Program-made: the position numbers and the translations under genes
Assembly (NCBI GenBank): GCA_003254905.1
Contig: QANU01099983.1
Location: 124,001 to 188,000, forward strand
Length of the DNA stretch: 64,000 nt
Direction of reading: 5' to 3'
Origin: Nissolia schottii
Taxonomy: Eukaryota; Streptophyta; Magnoliopsida; Fabales; Fabaceae
Shown here: positions 49,350-60,574 of the stretch, one piece after another
Layout of the letters: every line of letters starts with the position of its first letter
How positions within the stretch are numbered: position 1 is the first letter of the stretch
The notes under the pieces: generated by a model
The model's database searches: none
Told to the model about the DNA's origin: nothing
Seen by the model: the letters and a program-made list of their open reading frames with translations, nothing else

Positions 49350-52300
49350 ATGGAACCAGCCAAGGTTTCTCTTTCTTCTTCTCTGCTCTTCTTCTTTGCA
49401 GTGATTTACTACTTCAGAGCAACCAACGGCTCAGATTTCACCATCACCGAAGCCACCGTTGACGAAATTCAAGCCGCCTTCTCCCGAAACGAGCTGACGT
49501 CAAGACAGCTCGTTGACTTTTACTTAAACCGGATCGGGGCCCTAAATCCCGTGCTCCGCGCCGTACTGGAACTCAATCCTGACGCGCGCGATCAAGCGGA
49601 CAGGGCCGATCGCGAGAGGCTGGGCGAAGATCAGGGCCGTCGGATGCTCGGCCCGCTTCACGGGGTCCCCGTGATGCTGAAGGACAGCATAGGCACCAAT
49701 GATAAGATGAACACGACGGCGGGGTCGTATGCTTTATTGGGTTCGAAGGTTGCACGTGACGCGCACGTGGCGATGCGGCTGAGGGACGCCGGCGCCGTCA
49801 TTTTGGGGAAAGCTAGTCTGACGGAGTGGTACACTCGCTCTCCCGCCATGCCTGACGGTTGGTGCGCACGTGGTGGACAAGCCATTGTTAGTTACCTAAC
49901 CATTTCCCTTTTTCTATTTTTGATTTTTTTCAACCATTTTTAATTGAACTTGGTTTGGTCAAGTTGCTCTCCGAAGTTATTAAATGTCAGTTAATTTAGT
50001 CATTTTGTGTGAGTTGAATCAATTTTTTTAAGACTAATTTAATTAACTTTTGACTAGCTTAGAAATGAAGTTGCTAGACGTTCCCAATTTTAAAGACGAA
50101 TTTGATAGTTATTCATTTTTTAGTTAGTTTTTCGCTTTAATTTCTTTGTAAGTCATTTAAATTATTTCGTATCAACTACTTCGTCATATTGATTTATTTA
50201 TATTTCGTATAATTATTTGATGAAGTGGTAAGGGTAATGAGCAATGAATTTAGATGGCGACTAGACAATGATGATGAATGGCATCATATAATTATTAATG
50301 ATGTGACTTGTATATAATAAAAATTTTAATGCAAAAGCTGCACAAAACCTTGTTAGTTGACTAGCAGCTATTCATAATTTGTTAATGACAAAGATGTTAG
50401 ATCATGATGATCTTAATAGATTTCTTCAACTTTTAGTTGAAAAGTTAGTTAAGATTAAAGATTACTGCAACGAATGTGGAAACCAGGATTATTGTAATAG
50501 TATAGAAGAGGTAGAAATTATGTGGGTGTAAAATTGAGAGCACATAAAATTGAATTGAAACTCAAAGTTCCCCAATTGTAACATGCTTACTTAGATTTAA
50601 CACCTGCAAATCTGCAATTCATAGAGTTTCATTTACATTGAAGATAACTAGTTAGTTATAATTTATGTGTCTGACAAACAGAATCCATATGTGGAGTGGG
50701 GAAGTACATGCGGATCTAGCTCTGGATCCGCCATATCGGTGGCGACCAACATGGTTGCAGTTTCTTTGGGGACTGAAACCGATGGCTCCATTATCTGCCC
50801 AGCTGATCACAACTCAGTTGTGGGCCTCAAACCCACCGTTGGACTCACCAGCAGGGCAGGCGTCATACCAATTTCGCCTCGCCAAGATACAATTGGGTAA
50901 GAAATTGCTTTGCCTCGAGTCCTTGACAAAATGTTGCACCTTTCAGTGTTAAGAGACGCTGGCTAGGCATATGGCCTAGATAGCCTTTAGTTCGCTTTTA
51001 GGGTTGAGTCAAACTCATTCAATTGTCAGTCGGTATCAAAGTTTTCAGGGTTGAGTTAGACTCGCTCAATTCTAAGATTTAGCTAGCTAGAATATACTAT
51101 GCACAATAATTTTCTCAAATTTTTATGACTCGGTATGTGTTTTTTGCACAGGCCAATATGCAGAACAGTTGCAGATGCAGTTCATGTGCTTGACGCGATT
51201 GTTGGGTTTGACCCAAAAGACTCCGAAGCTACAGAATCGGCCTCTAAGTTTATACCCTCAGGTGGTTATAAGCAATTCCTCCGTAAAGAAGGGCTCAAAG
51301 GAAAGAAACTAGGTGTTGTGAGGACTCCATTCTTGAAGCCTTATAATGGATCCAATGCCATTTCTATCTTCGAGCAGCATCTCAACGTTTTGAGGTAAAA
51401 ATTAGAGTTCACAACAATATTTCTGACTCCTGTCACTCCTAACCTTCACAGGCATAGTTATATACGTTGATCGCCCTTTGTATTAACATTGGCTTTGTGG
51501 TGGTTTTTTGGCGAATCGAAGGCGAAGAGGTGCAACTGTGGTAGATAATTTGGAAGTAGAAAATTTAAGCATCGCTCTCGACCCGGTCCAAAGTGGTGAA
51601 ATGATAGCCATGATGGCAGACTTCAAGTTGTCCATCAATGGTTATCTGCAAGAGCTCGTTTACTCTCCAGTGAGGTCACTAGCTGAGATTATTGAATTCA
51701 ACCTCAACCACCCTGATTTAGTAAGTATATGTACCATGATTTTTAGATGCACAATGGCATGGAAAGGCCATTACTTTATGTGGCATAAAACCTCTTCTCA
51801 TCCCACTTTTTAAGCATATTGCTTCAAATATGACATAGAAGATAGATAGTTTGGCTTCCAATTGCTCAATTTGATTTGTCCGCCAAGAGCCTGTAATGGC
51901 ACCAAATAGTAATCTAAGAAATAATACCTGATTAAGAGAATTGTTATTGATGTAGAAAGAAAATAAGGATTAGTGATAATGGTGTTAGCTCTTCGGGAGA
52001 CTGCCTTCTCTCCTAATTGAGATTCAGTCTAATCTTCTGGATGACCTCCTCAGTGCATCTTGCCCAACCATAAATCCACTAGTCTTGTCTCATTAATTAT
52101 GTGAAATTACTAATCTGTGCTCCTCCTTGTGTACACCTTATCATAAGAGGATTTATTCTTAATCTTAGGTGTACTACTATGGACCTCTTCACTTATCCTT
52201 ACCAGTGGGCTATTCTCATTAATAATAACATTGGGCTCAAACCCTGTAACCGTGACAGAACCATCTATTTCAAAAGCTTCAGCTGCTGTGTAGAAACAAT

Positions 52301-52774
52301 TAAATGGTTTTATATCTCGTTACATTGTCACGAGAACTTTTTAACTTAAAGCGTGAACAATATTTAAAAGAATGGATATGTTAAGAATCAAACTTTAGAC
52401 AACTTGGTCATTGAAGATTAGATATCATGTCAAGAGCCATCTCTTTTGAAAATTTAAACTGTTGAGTGGAGGCAATTGAATGAGTAATGAACTGTTTTTG
52501 CCCGTAACTTTTGTAGGAAAAGACGAATGAGTATGGACAGGATTTCCTGATTCTATCAGAAATGACGAGCGGTTTCGGAAAGGAGGAAATTGAGGCAGTG
52601 GAGAAGATGGAGCAAATATCAAAGAGTGGATTTGAGAAGCTGATGAAGGAGAACCAACTGGATGCACTGGTGACATTAGGATCTGATGCTTCGATGCTTC
52701 TAGCAATTGGCGGCTATCCTGCAATCACTGTCCCGGCCAAGGAATGCCATTTGGTGTGTGTTTTGGAGGGCTGA
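49350..52774 (+). CDS. Secreted amidase-signature enzyme with a C-terminal frameshift
   Basis: Five exons (49350-49886, 50682-50896, 51152-51394, 51522-51720, 52517-52774) join in phase to give about 483 residues. An N-terminal hydrophobic stretch (LLFFFAVIYYF) suggests secretion. The amidase-signature triad is visible: Lys111 in VMLKDSIGT, cis-Ser191 in CGSSSGSA, and Ser215 in GTETDGSI. The family hydrolyses carboxamide bonds; the substrate here is unknown. At 52737 the frame breaks: compared with the tandem copy, about 13 bases of the GYDSKG segment are missing after NVPA/TVPA, so the protein ends with a short foreign tail at 52774. The family frame can still be followed to TGA at 52873-52875. 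The core is intact, but about 45 C-terminal residues are lost, so activity is doubtful. Confidence 0.85.
50990..51085 (+). repeat. TRIM/LTR remnant in an amidase intron
   Basis: TTTTAGGGTTGAGTCAAACT..TTCAATTG followed by TCGGTATCAAAG, a near match to a tRNA-Met primer site, and then a second TCAGGGTTGAGTTAGACTCG..TCAATTCTAAGA. The same GGGTTGAGTTAG block ends the LTRs of the TRIM at 2326-2653, so this is a decayed relative. Confidence 0.5.
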
Positions 52775-52875
52775 AGGGAACCGAGCCAAAGTTGATTGAG
52801 ATTGCTTATGACTTTGAGCAATCTACTAAGGCAAGGAAGCCTCCCTCTAATTTTCATGTATTTCAAGAAATCTGA

Positions 52876-53694
52876 AGATTTTTTATTCTTGTACTTACGA
52901 ACTTGTGATGACTTTAGATTTGATAAATAACATTTCAGCATCACATCGTTCTGATTGACTTATGGAAATTTCAATCTTGCTATTTTGATTTAAAACATCG
53001 ACTCTTGAAAAATCTTATAATAATGGGCTCAACTACAACAGGGTAACAAACTAGCAATTAATCAGTCATGCAACAAACAATTATGCAGAGAAAAACAAAG
53101 GAATATGGCATCTGCTCTACTGGGAATCTTGCAGATGAATTATCCCTTAATTGGGTCACAAAATGTTTAAACAAATCACTACAGACATCATATTTTTGTT
53201 GTATGTTGCTCATTCTAATGAATCAATTGCCAACTAAAGATGAAGATTCCAACACAAGTAATGAAAAACCAAAAAAACATTATTATTAACCAACCAGTCG
53301 TATTGGCTGGCTAAGACAATGAACTAGTCATTCAATTTTTTTCCATTTCATTATTATTTTGAAACAAGAATAATTGCTGGTCCTGGACTCAATATTTTCT
53401 ACCAATCAACCTTTCCCCGAATATTCTTTACCAAGGCTGGATCATTAAGCAAAACTCCATACTACTAACAACCACATACAAATTTTTTCTTTTGTGCTTG
53501 CAGCATCTATTAAATTAATTAAAAGAAAAATTGAATTATCAAGTTTTTGTTGTGAATCTAAAATTCTAGCAATAACTTAGCAAATCTTGTTTAACTTGTA
53601 CTTCTAAGCTTATATATAATTAGCAGGGTCGCCAAGCTTTTTTGGTCATGCAAACAAGTGCACTTGTGCAACATTGCTGAGTTTCTTAACTACA
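52876..53694 (+). other. Spacer between the two amidase copies
   Basis: No gene is supported here. It is AT-rich and probably includes the 3' UTR of the first copy and the upstream region of the second. Confidence 0.5.
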
Positions 53695-56392
53695 ATGTCA
53701 CTATACCTTTCGTTAATGTTGCTCATTCTTTTGACCATATTATTAGCAGGTTCATGCACCACAACAGCAAATTCTCATTCAAAGAAGCGATCATAAGCAA
53801 GATTCGACTCGCTTTCGGGCAAAACAAACTCACCTCAGCTAGTTGAGTTTTACCTGAAAGAGATCACAAGACTGAACCCTCTTCTCAAGGGGGTCATAGA
53901 GGTGAACCCTGATGCATTGACCCAAGCTGATGATGCATTATCCTGGTTCTGCTGAAGGATAACATTGGAACCGAGGATAAGTTGAACACCACTGCTGGCT
54001 CTTTTGCCTTGCTTGGCGCTGCGGTGCCGCGCGATGCCGGCGTGGTGTCTAAATTGAGGAGAGCCAGGGCTGTCATATTGGGGAAGGCCAGCTTGAGTGA
54101 GTGGGCTGCCTTCATTTCTACGAAGGCTCCTAATGGTTTCAGTGCTAGAGGTGGCCAGGGAAAGGTTAGTGGTCGAAACACTTGTTCATCAAGAAAAAGT
54201 TACATAATGTTAGGAAGAGAAATTACTAGTTTCTTAGGTTTTCATGGAGCGCCAAGTAGTATTGTGCTCTGATCACTTGTAAAATGACATTCCATCTTTA
54301 GATGTTATTTAGAAGTGAGTCTTCACACTGTATGAAGCTGAAATGTCACTTTACAAGTGATTAGAGTGACCTCTAGGGCATTACAAGAACTTTTTAGCTA
54401 ATCATGTTACATTGCATGTAGATTAGTAACAATGAAATCAAATATTTCTTTTAATTTATTTTCATGTTTATGTGCAGAATCCATATGTTTTAAGTGCTGA
54501 CACATGTGGGTCTAGCCGTGGACCAGCAATATCGACTGCTGCTAATTTGGTGACAGTGGCAATTGGAACTGAGACTGATGGATCAATTTTATGCCCTTCC
54601 AATGCTAATTCAGTTGTGGGCATCAAGCCAACTGTTGGTCTAAGTAGCAGGGATCAGGTCATTCCAGTTTCTCCTAGACAGGATACTGTAGGGTAAGAAT
54701 AAGAAAAGCTACAACCACCTTTGCTTGTTCTTTAAATTTGGCAAACAAATATCACAATGTATGTGGTTAAGGTTTATGTATACTTGAATTGAAGCGAGCA
54801 TTGAAAGCATAGCTTCTTAATTACTCTCCCGTCCACTTTTATATGTCATTTTTGACTTACTGATACATCTTAAATCAATGTATTTGAATGCAATTTACAT
54901 TCAGATACATTGATTAAAGTATCAAAAAGTCCAAATACATTGGTTTAAAGACGTATCAAAACGTCAAAGTGACATAAAGGTGGATAGAGAGAGTATAATT
55001 GATAATTGACTTTTTCTTTGTTCCAACATATTAGGCTCATTGTTTGACAATTAATTGTGATTGTAATTGGCAGGGCCATTAGAAGGACTGTATCTGATGC
55101 TGTCTATGTTCTTGATGTAATTGCTGGGATTGACCACAATGATCCAGCAACTACAACCTGGGTTAAATACATTCCTCAGGGTGGCTTTAAACAATTCCTT
55201 AATCAAAAAGGGCTTAAAGGGAAGAGACTTGGAATAGTTAGGAACTCATTCTTTGGTCTTTTAGCCTCTGATGTCACTCAAGCCTTTGAAAAGTATCTTC
55301 AGACCTTAGGTAAAAAAATTAAAATAAGCTTTAAAACTTTTCCAAATTTGACTCTCCATAATGTTTCATTTTCTCAATATATGCAAAAATTAACATGATA
55401 TTGAAATGTAATTGTCCTGAAACTGAAGACAAGAGGGAGCAGTTGTTGTAGATAATCTTGAAATAGCCAACATCAATGACATCTTAAATGTAAACAAAAG
55501 TGGGGAAGCAGTAGCACTCATTGCTGAGTTCAAACTATCCGTAAATGCATATCTCAAAAGCTTGGTGGTTTCTCCAGTAAGGTCCTTGGCTGATGTTAGC
55601 CTTTAACCAAAAGAATGCCAATCTACTATGTATAAGCAATTAATCATAGTTTTCTTTCACTCTTAACTCTAATACAATTTTTATACGCACAAATTTACCA
55701 TAAACAAGTGACTGCATCTTAAATAAAGTTGGTAGGACCCACTTTTAATGTGAGTGGTCCTAAATATCGAGAAATTCTTGTGTGATCCTGAAGCGTTATG
55801 CTGAATATGTTCTATATCATATTATACATAACATTTTAATCTCTACTTTGAGAAAACCCACCCCTTATTAAAATGTAATGAATTTTTTGTTCTAAAATAT
55901 ATCTAGCGTAATACTCCAGAACTACACAAAAATTTCTTCTAAGTATGAAGTGTTAAACTTGTGTCTAACTAAAAATCTTTCAATATGGATTGCCTATATC
56001 AAATCTCACTTGTGTATCTAAATAACTTTTTATTGGGAAAAGATCAATGAGTTTGGTCAAGACATATTCTTGTTATCCGATCCCAAGCAACAAATGGAAT
56101 TGGTGCCACTGAGAAGTCAGCATTGGCCAATTTGGCAAGACTATCCAGAGATGGCTTTGAGAAATTGATGAGTGATAACAAACTTGATGCATTGGTGACA
56201 CCTGGTTCAACTGTTGCTCGTGTACTAGCTATTGGAAGATTCCCAGGAATAAATGTGCCAGCAGGATATGATAGTAAAGGGGTTCCATTTGACATTACCT
56301 TTGGAGGGTTGAAGGGCTCAGAATCCAAGCTAATTGAGATTGCTTATGGGTTTGAACAAGCAACTAAAGTTAGGAAGCCTCCTCAAGTTTAA
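53695..56392 (+). pseudogene. Tandem amidase-signature pseudogene
   Basis: Same exon plan as the upstream amidase: exon 1 53695 to 54164, exon 2 54478-54692 (215 bp, equal to its partner), exon 3 55074-55309, exon 4 from ~55434 to ~55617 and exon 5 ~56041-56392. It opens with a signal-peptide-like MSLYLSLMLLILLTILLAGS and ends GFEQATKVRKPPQV. Lesions: a frame change after the signal peptide near 53775; another near 53834; a deletion near 53935 that removes the segment before VLLKDNIGT; CGSSRGPA in place of CGSSSGSA in the cis-Ser loop; a 2-base loss in exon 4 near 55604; a lost GT donor near 55619 (CTACTATG); and a 5-base TCCCA insertion near 56081. Several independent breaks make function very unlikely. 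Confidence 0.9.
54824..54993. mobile_element. Stowaway-like MITE in the amidase pseudogene intron
   Basis: The left end CTCTCCCGTCCACTTTTATA and the reverse complement of the right end (CTCTCTATCCACCTTTATG) form inverted repeats of ~33 bp with mismatches. TA flanks both ends (54822-54823 and 54994-54995). It is about 170 bp with no coding capacity, and sits in the intron between exons 2 and 3. Confidence 0.72.
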
Positions 56393-57515
56393 TCTCCAAG
56401 AATATTTCACTTTCTCAATTCCCATCATCATGCTCTTGTCTTATATTTAGTGAATTTATGGATTAACGTCTTCTCATCTTGATTTTGAACATGACAATAG
56501 CATGTTAAAAGAGAAATAGATGCATATTTAAATTAAGCCTTAAAAAATTTTATGACGACTTCACTTATTAAAAGTACTTGTGTGTTACCTCTCTCTTAAC
56601 ACGACAATGTCATGTTCAAAACCAACATCAGAGGATAATTATCCTTAATTTATCCTATTACCATGAATTGATTATATGTATATTTCATATTGGTTATGTG
56701 TCCTACTTGGGCTAATTTATGTAGTATCCTCTCAGCTAAAGTGGAGTTTGTCCCTTTTTGCGTCGATACAACTATACTATTCTTGAGTATATGCCTGTCT
56801 AAAATGGTCACCATGGCTCATTGCCAGATTATATAAACTAGTGGGTTTTTGTCAATTTTCATTAAATTGTTATGTTTTGAGTTTAGGGTACATTTCAAAA
56901 CTTGGATACCTTTATAGTTAACACAATATTATAAAAGAAATTAATAGTGTTAATAACTGAGCTAGAAAATCAAAGTAGCTAATTAAGTTTATTGTGAAAG
57001 TATCTCAATTTTGATGTTAACAAGTTGAAGAAAAAATAATGCAGATATGTGTTAAATGAATTTCTTAGTCAGCATCGCGCACCCACGTTTACTAGTAGAG
57101 TTACGTTGTTGGTGATTCCATTTTTATCGTATTATGACTTTTGTGAAATTACCTTTTTGGATCATGGTTGCTAAGAAACTTATTCGTGCCAACATTTACC
57201 GTAGTAATCTGTTTCTTGGATCATGAACCCTCGAAATTTTACTTGAAAAAAAATGTTTTGATGTAAATAAATGAAAAAGGAGGGAGACAAAATTAACCGT
57301 TTGTTTGGCTTTTGGTCACATCGGGCACTTTTGGTTGCTTAAGGAACTAAGTCATCTATCGATAGGACTTTGTTAGAAAAGTTGTAGTTGTTTAAATAAT
57401 ATTAATGCAGCTAAATGACCGTTTGAAATTTTGTTGGGGAAACAAAACAAAATCTCCATCAATGTAACCATCAATATCTAGAAAAAATGTAAAAGAAAAG
57501 ACTTGTGAACTTTTT
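56393..57515 (+). other. Spacer between amidase pseudogene and dirigent genes
   Basis: No gene is visible. The part 57165-57240 (GCTAAGAAACTTATTCGTG and following) is homologous to 59045-59110, marking the upstream edge of the dirigent duplication. Confidence 0.55.
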
Positions 57516-57523
57516 TATATAAA
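57516..57523 (+). promoter_or_regulatory. TATA box of the first dirigent copy
   Basis: TATATAAA about 80 bases before the ATG, followed by GCAAGCACTACATGGC, identical to the sequence after the TATA box of the second copy. Confidence 0.7.
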
Positions 57524-57599
57524 GCAAGCACTACATGGCAAATTGTAAAGCCATATTATCAAATAGTGGAGCGAACAAAAGAAAAACCATTAATCAAAG

Positions 57600-58133
57600 A
57601 TGTCTAAGCAAAGTAGTGTGCTAATGATCATGATGATGATGATCACAACAAGTGCAGGAAATTGGGGTGCAAGTCTTGAAGCTGAGAAGGAGACAATTTC
57701 AATCCTTCAATTCTATTTCCACGACACGGTGAGTGGACAAAACCCGAGCACCGTTCGGGTAGTCCAACCAGTGGACAATTCATCCCTCACCAATCACCAT
57801 GTTCGGTGTTATTGTGATGGTCGATAACCCATTGACCGAGATGTCCGACCCAAAGTCAAAGCTTGTGGGTCGAGCCCAAGGTTTATACGGGACGTCGTCC
57901 CAACAAGAGATGAGCCTACTGATGGCCAAGAGTTTCTCATTCACGGATGGGCCTTACAATGGGAGCTCGTTCGTCCTCGTGGGAAAGAACCCGATCTTTA
58001 ACACAGTTGGCGAGATGCCCGTTGTGGGTGGCACCAGACTGTTTCGCATGGCAATGCACTCGCTAACACGTACCAGTTTGATAGTACTACCGGGGATGCC
58101 ATTGTTAGCTACAACATCACCCTCATTCACTAA
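57600..58133 (+). pseudogene. Dirigent pseudogene (tandem copy 1)
   Basis: The frame opens with MSKQSSVLMIMMMMITTSA and goes straight to GNWGASLEAEKETI. Compared with the intact copy, 39 in-frame bases (signal-peptide end and first mature residues) are missing, bounded by GCA on both sides. A 7-base AATCACC insertion next to TCACC near 57795 shifts the frame. The dirigent body continues in the new frame (DPKSKLVGRAQGLYG, SFSFTDGPYNGSSF, NTVGEMPVVGGT). A small deletion near 58050 after LFRMA shifts it again; the original frame ends with AIVSYNITLIH and TAA at 58131. The coding parts otherwise remain close to the partner, so the loss is recent. Confidence 0.9.
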
Positions 58134-58842
58134 GCTATTTTTATTTTTTGTCTTGTATATAATCGCAATGATATTATTTTATGTTTACATTATACTTTAT
58201 TTTATGAAATATTAAGTAGCTTAAATTTGTTCGATGTTTCCTTAACGACGATGTATAGTTATTATGTGATCGCACTCTTCTTGTTACCATTTGATCATAT
58301 ATCTTATTAGCGGTTTGATCCATTCATAAATTTATTATTTTTTCTTTATATATATGTTTTGCATTTTTAGTTGGGATTAAATTCTCCTTTTATATGTATA
58401 AAAAAATTGAGTTTGAATTCTCTACGTTGTTTATTGCTTACAGTGTCATTAATCAAGGAAGGCAATTTCTTTGTTAAACAGTGAGTAGGAGAGTTAATTA
58501 GTTTTACTGAAATGACAAACGTATGATTAAATAATGTGTATAGTACTATAATTAAACTATTTTTAATTTCTCTTCTAAATTAGGTGCTTGCTGATATGCA
58601 CCGTAATAATTAATGCACCTCGTAAAGTTTGGGTGTAACTTATTCTCACGTAATATAAACTTTTAGATTTGTTTCGTGTCACCGATGGTTAGAATTTTGT
58701 CGAAGGTATTTATTGTAGTTGTTGTTAATATATTTAATTATTATGTTTATTTATAATATAAACCCTCCAATTATGATTACAAATTAAATGATAATTAGGA
58801 TTATGGAAGAAGTTAGTCTTATCCTCTTTAATTTTAACCCTC

Positions 58843-58848
<6 letters not shown>

Positions 58849-58899
<51 letters not shown>

Positions 58900-58921
58900 A
58901 TGTATGTATGTATATATATGT
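58849..58921. repeat. (TA)n / TATG compound microsatellite
   Basis: About 42 bases of TA followed by TGTA/TATG-type repeats and a second short TA run, between the two dirigent copies. Confidence 0.95.
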
Positions 58922-59724
58922 GTCGAAGAGAAGTATTTTATATTGAAATGCTATGCAAACATAACTGGTTAGTTAGGTAATGGGTGCTTTGATTTTGATT
59001 TGGATTTGGATGACTTTTTGTGTAAAGCACCCTTTATGGGGCATGGTCGCTGAGAAACTTTTTGCAGGTCAACATTTTACAGCAATCTTTTTCTTGGATC
59101 ATCAACCACCTTCATTCAAATGGGTGTTAGTTGTAAATTACACAAAATTAAATTCCATAGATCCTGAAAGTTTACAGAAAAATAAATTTGCTGTAAAAAA
59201 AAGAAAATAAAATAGGGAAATGTAGTAGTTTATTGAGCTTTTGGGCACACGGAGAAGTTCTAGCTAGTTGTTGTACCAGAACAATTTTTCAAAAGTAACG
59301 TAACACATTCTTTTGTACTCTATGACAGAAATGAAAAGAAATGAATTCGTGCTCCATGTATGTTACTTGATAAATTTTGATAAAAATAAAGTAACGATGG
59401 AAGAAAAAAAAATTTAATGATACACATCTTGTATAAAAAATGAATTTTTTTTTTATAGAAAACAAAAGAATTTCTTGAATCAAAATATTAAAATTCTCTA
59501 TCTTTTTATTTAAAAGTGGATAAAGTTATGTACACATCTTTAACATTAATTTTTTACATTTTAAATTTTTTATCTTTTAAAATAACTTAATTAATGACAA
59601 AGATGTGCACATGACATTATCATGTGCAATTTTCATATGAAATGATTCATTCTCGTGGCTCTCCTGTTGCTAAATCAGCTAAACGACTACATGATCCTCA
59701 TTAAAATTAGAGTACATAACTACA

Positions 59725-59794
59725 TACACAAGTGGACCCCTTAAAATGGGAAAAAAAAAATACACAAGTGGACCCCTTAAAATGGGGAAAAAAA
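59725..59794 (+). repeat. 35-bp tandem duplication upstream of the intact dirigent gene
   Basis: TACACAAGTGGACCCCTTAA followed by AATGGG and an A-run occurs twice in direct succession (59725-59760 and 59761-59794). It is about 200 bp before the ATG. The first dirigent copy lacks it. Confidence 0.85.
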
Positions 59795-59916
59795 ACAGGA
59801 AAAATTAATGTAGTTCAACGGCCCTTTGAATCTTTGTTAACAAAACAAAATCTCCATGAATGTAACCACCAACATCTAGAAAAAATGTAAAATAAGAAAA
59901 GACTTGTGAACCGTTT

Positions 59917-59924
59917 TATATAAA
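59917..59924 (+). promoter_or_regulatory. TATA box of the intact dirigent gene
   Basis: TATATAAA 78 bases before the ATG, in a block conserved between both dirigent copies. Confidence 0.75.
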
Positions 59925-60001
59925 GCAAGCACTACATGGCAAATTGCCAAACCATATTATCAATTCAGAGTGGAGAACAAAAGAAAAACCCTTAATCAAA
60001 G

Positions 60002-60574
60002 ATGCCGAAGCAAAGTAGTGCGGTGGTGATCATGATGATAATGCTCACAACAAGTGCAATGGCTGTAGGGATCACTCAAACCTTGAAATTCAAAGCAGGG
60101 AATTGGGGTGCAAGTCTTGAAGCCGAGAAGGAGACAGTTACTAACCTACAATTCTATTTCCACGACACGGTGAGCGGACAAAACCCAAGCGCAATTCGTA
60201 TTGTCGAACCGGTGGCCAAGTCATCACTCACCATGTTTGGCGCCATCTTGATGGCAGATGATCCATTAACTGAGACGCCCGACCCAAAGTCTAAGCTTGT
60301 GGGCCGAGCTCAGGGACAGTATGGGTCATCATGCCAGCAAGAATTGGGACTTCTTATGGCCATGAGCTTCTCATTCACAGATGGACCTTACAATGGGAGC
60401 TCGTTCGCCCTCATGGGAAAGAACTCGGTCTTGAACTCAGTTCGTGAGATGCCTATTGTGGGTGGTACAGGGCTATTTCGTATGGCGCGTGGCTACGCAC
60501 TTGCAAAGACTTATTGGGCTGATATTACTACCGGCGATGCCATTGTTGGCTACAATGTCACCCTGGTTCATTAA
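60002..60574 (+). CDS. Dirigent protein (intact tandem copy 2)
   Basis: An intronless frame of 190 residues. A signal peptide (SSAVVIMMIMLTTSAMA) is followed by the dirigent beta-barrel: LQFYFHDTVSGQNPS, MFGAILMADDPLTE, SKLVGRAQGQYGS, LLMAMSFSFTDGPYNGSSFAL, REMPIVGGTGLFRMARGYA and the C-terminal DAIVGYNVTLVH. These are the standard family blocks and length. Dirigent proteins guide stereo-selective coupling of phenoxy radicals to lignans or related phenolics in the apoplast, with oxidation supplied by other enzymes. It is the working member of a tandem pair; the copy 2.4 kb upstream is broken. A possible polyadenylation signal AATAAA lies at 60796. The product's specific substrate cannot be told from sequence. 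Confidence 0.95.
   Translation: MPKQSSAVVIMMIMLTTSAMAVGITQTLKFKAGNWGASLEAEKETVTNLQFYFHDTVSGQNPSAIRIVEPVAKSSLTMFGAILMADDPLTETPDPKSKLVGRAQGQYGSSCQQELGLLMAMSFSFTDGPYNGSSFALMGKNSVLNSVREMPIVGGTGLFRMARGYALAKTYWADITTGDAIVGYNVTLVH

Larger units (their letters stand above)
58134..59916 (+). other. Spacer between the dirigent copies
   Basis: The first ~380 bases match the 3' flank of the second copy (TTAAGTAGCTTAAATTTGTTCGA in both), and 59040-59916 contains the upstream flank of the second copy. No other gene is present. Confidence 0.6.
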
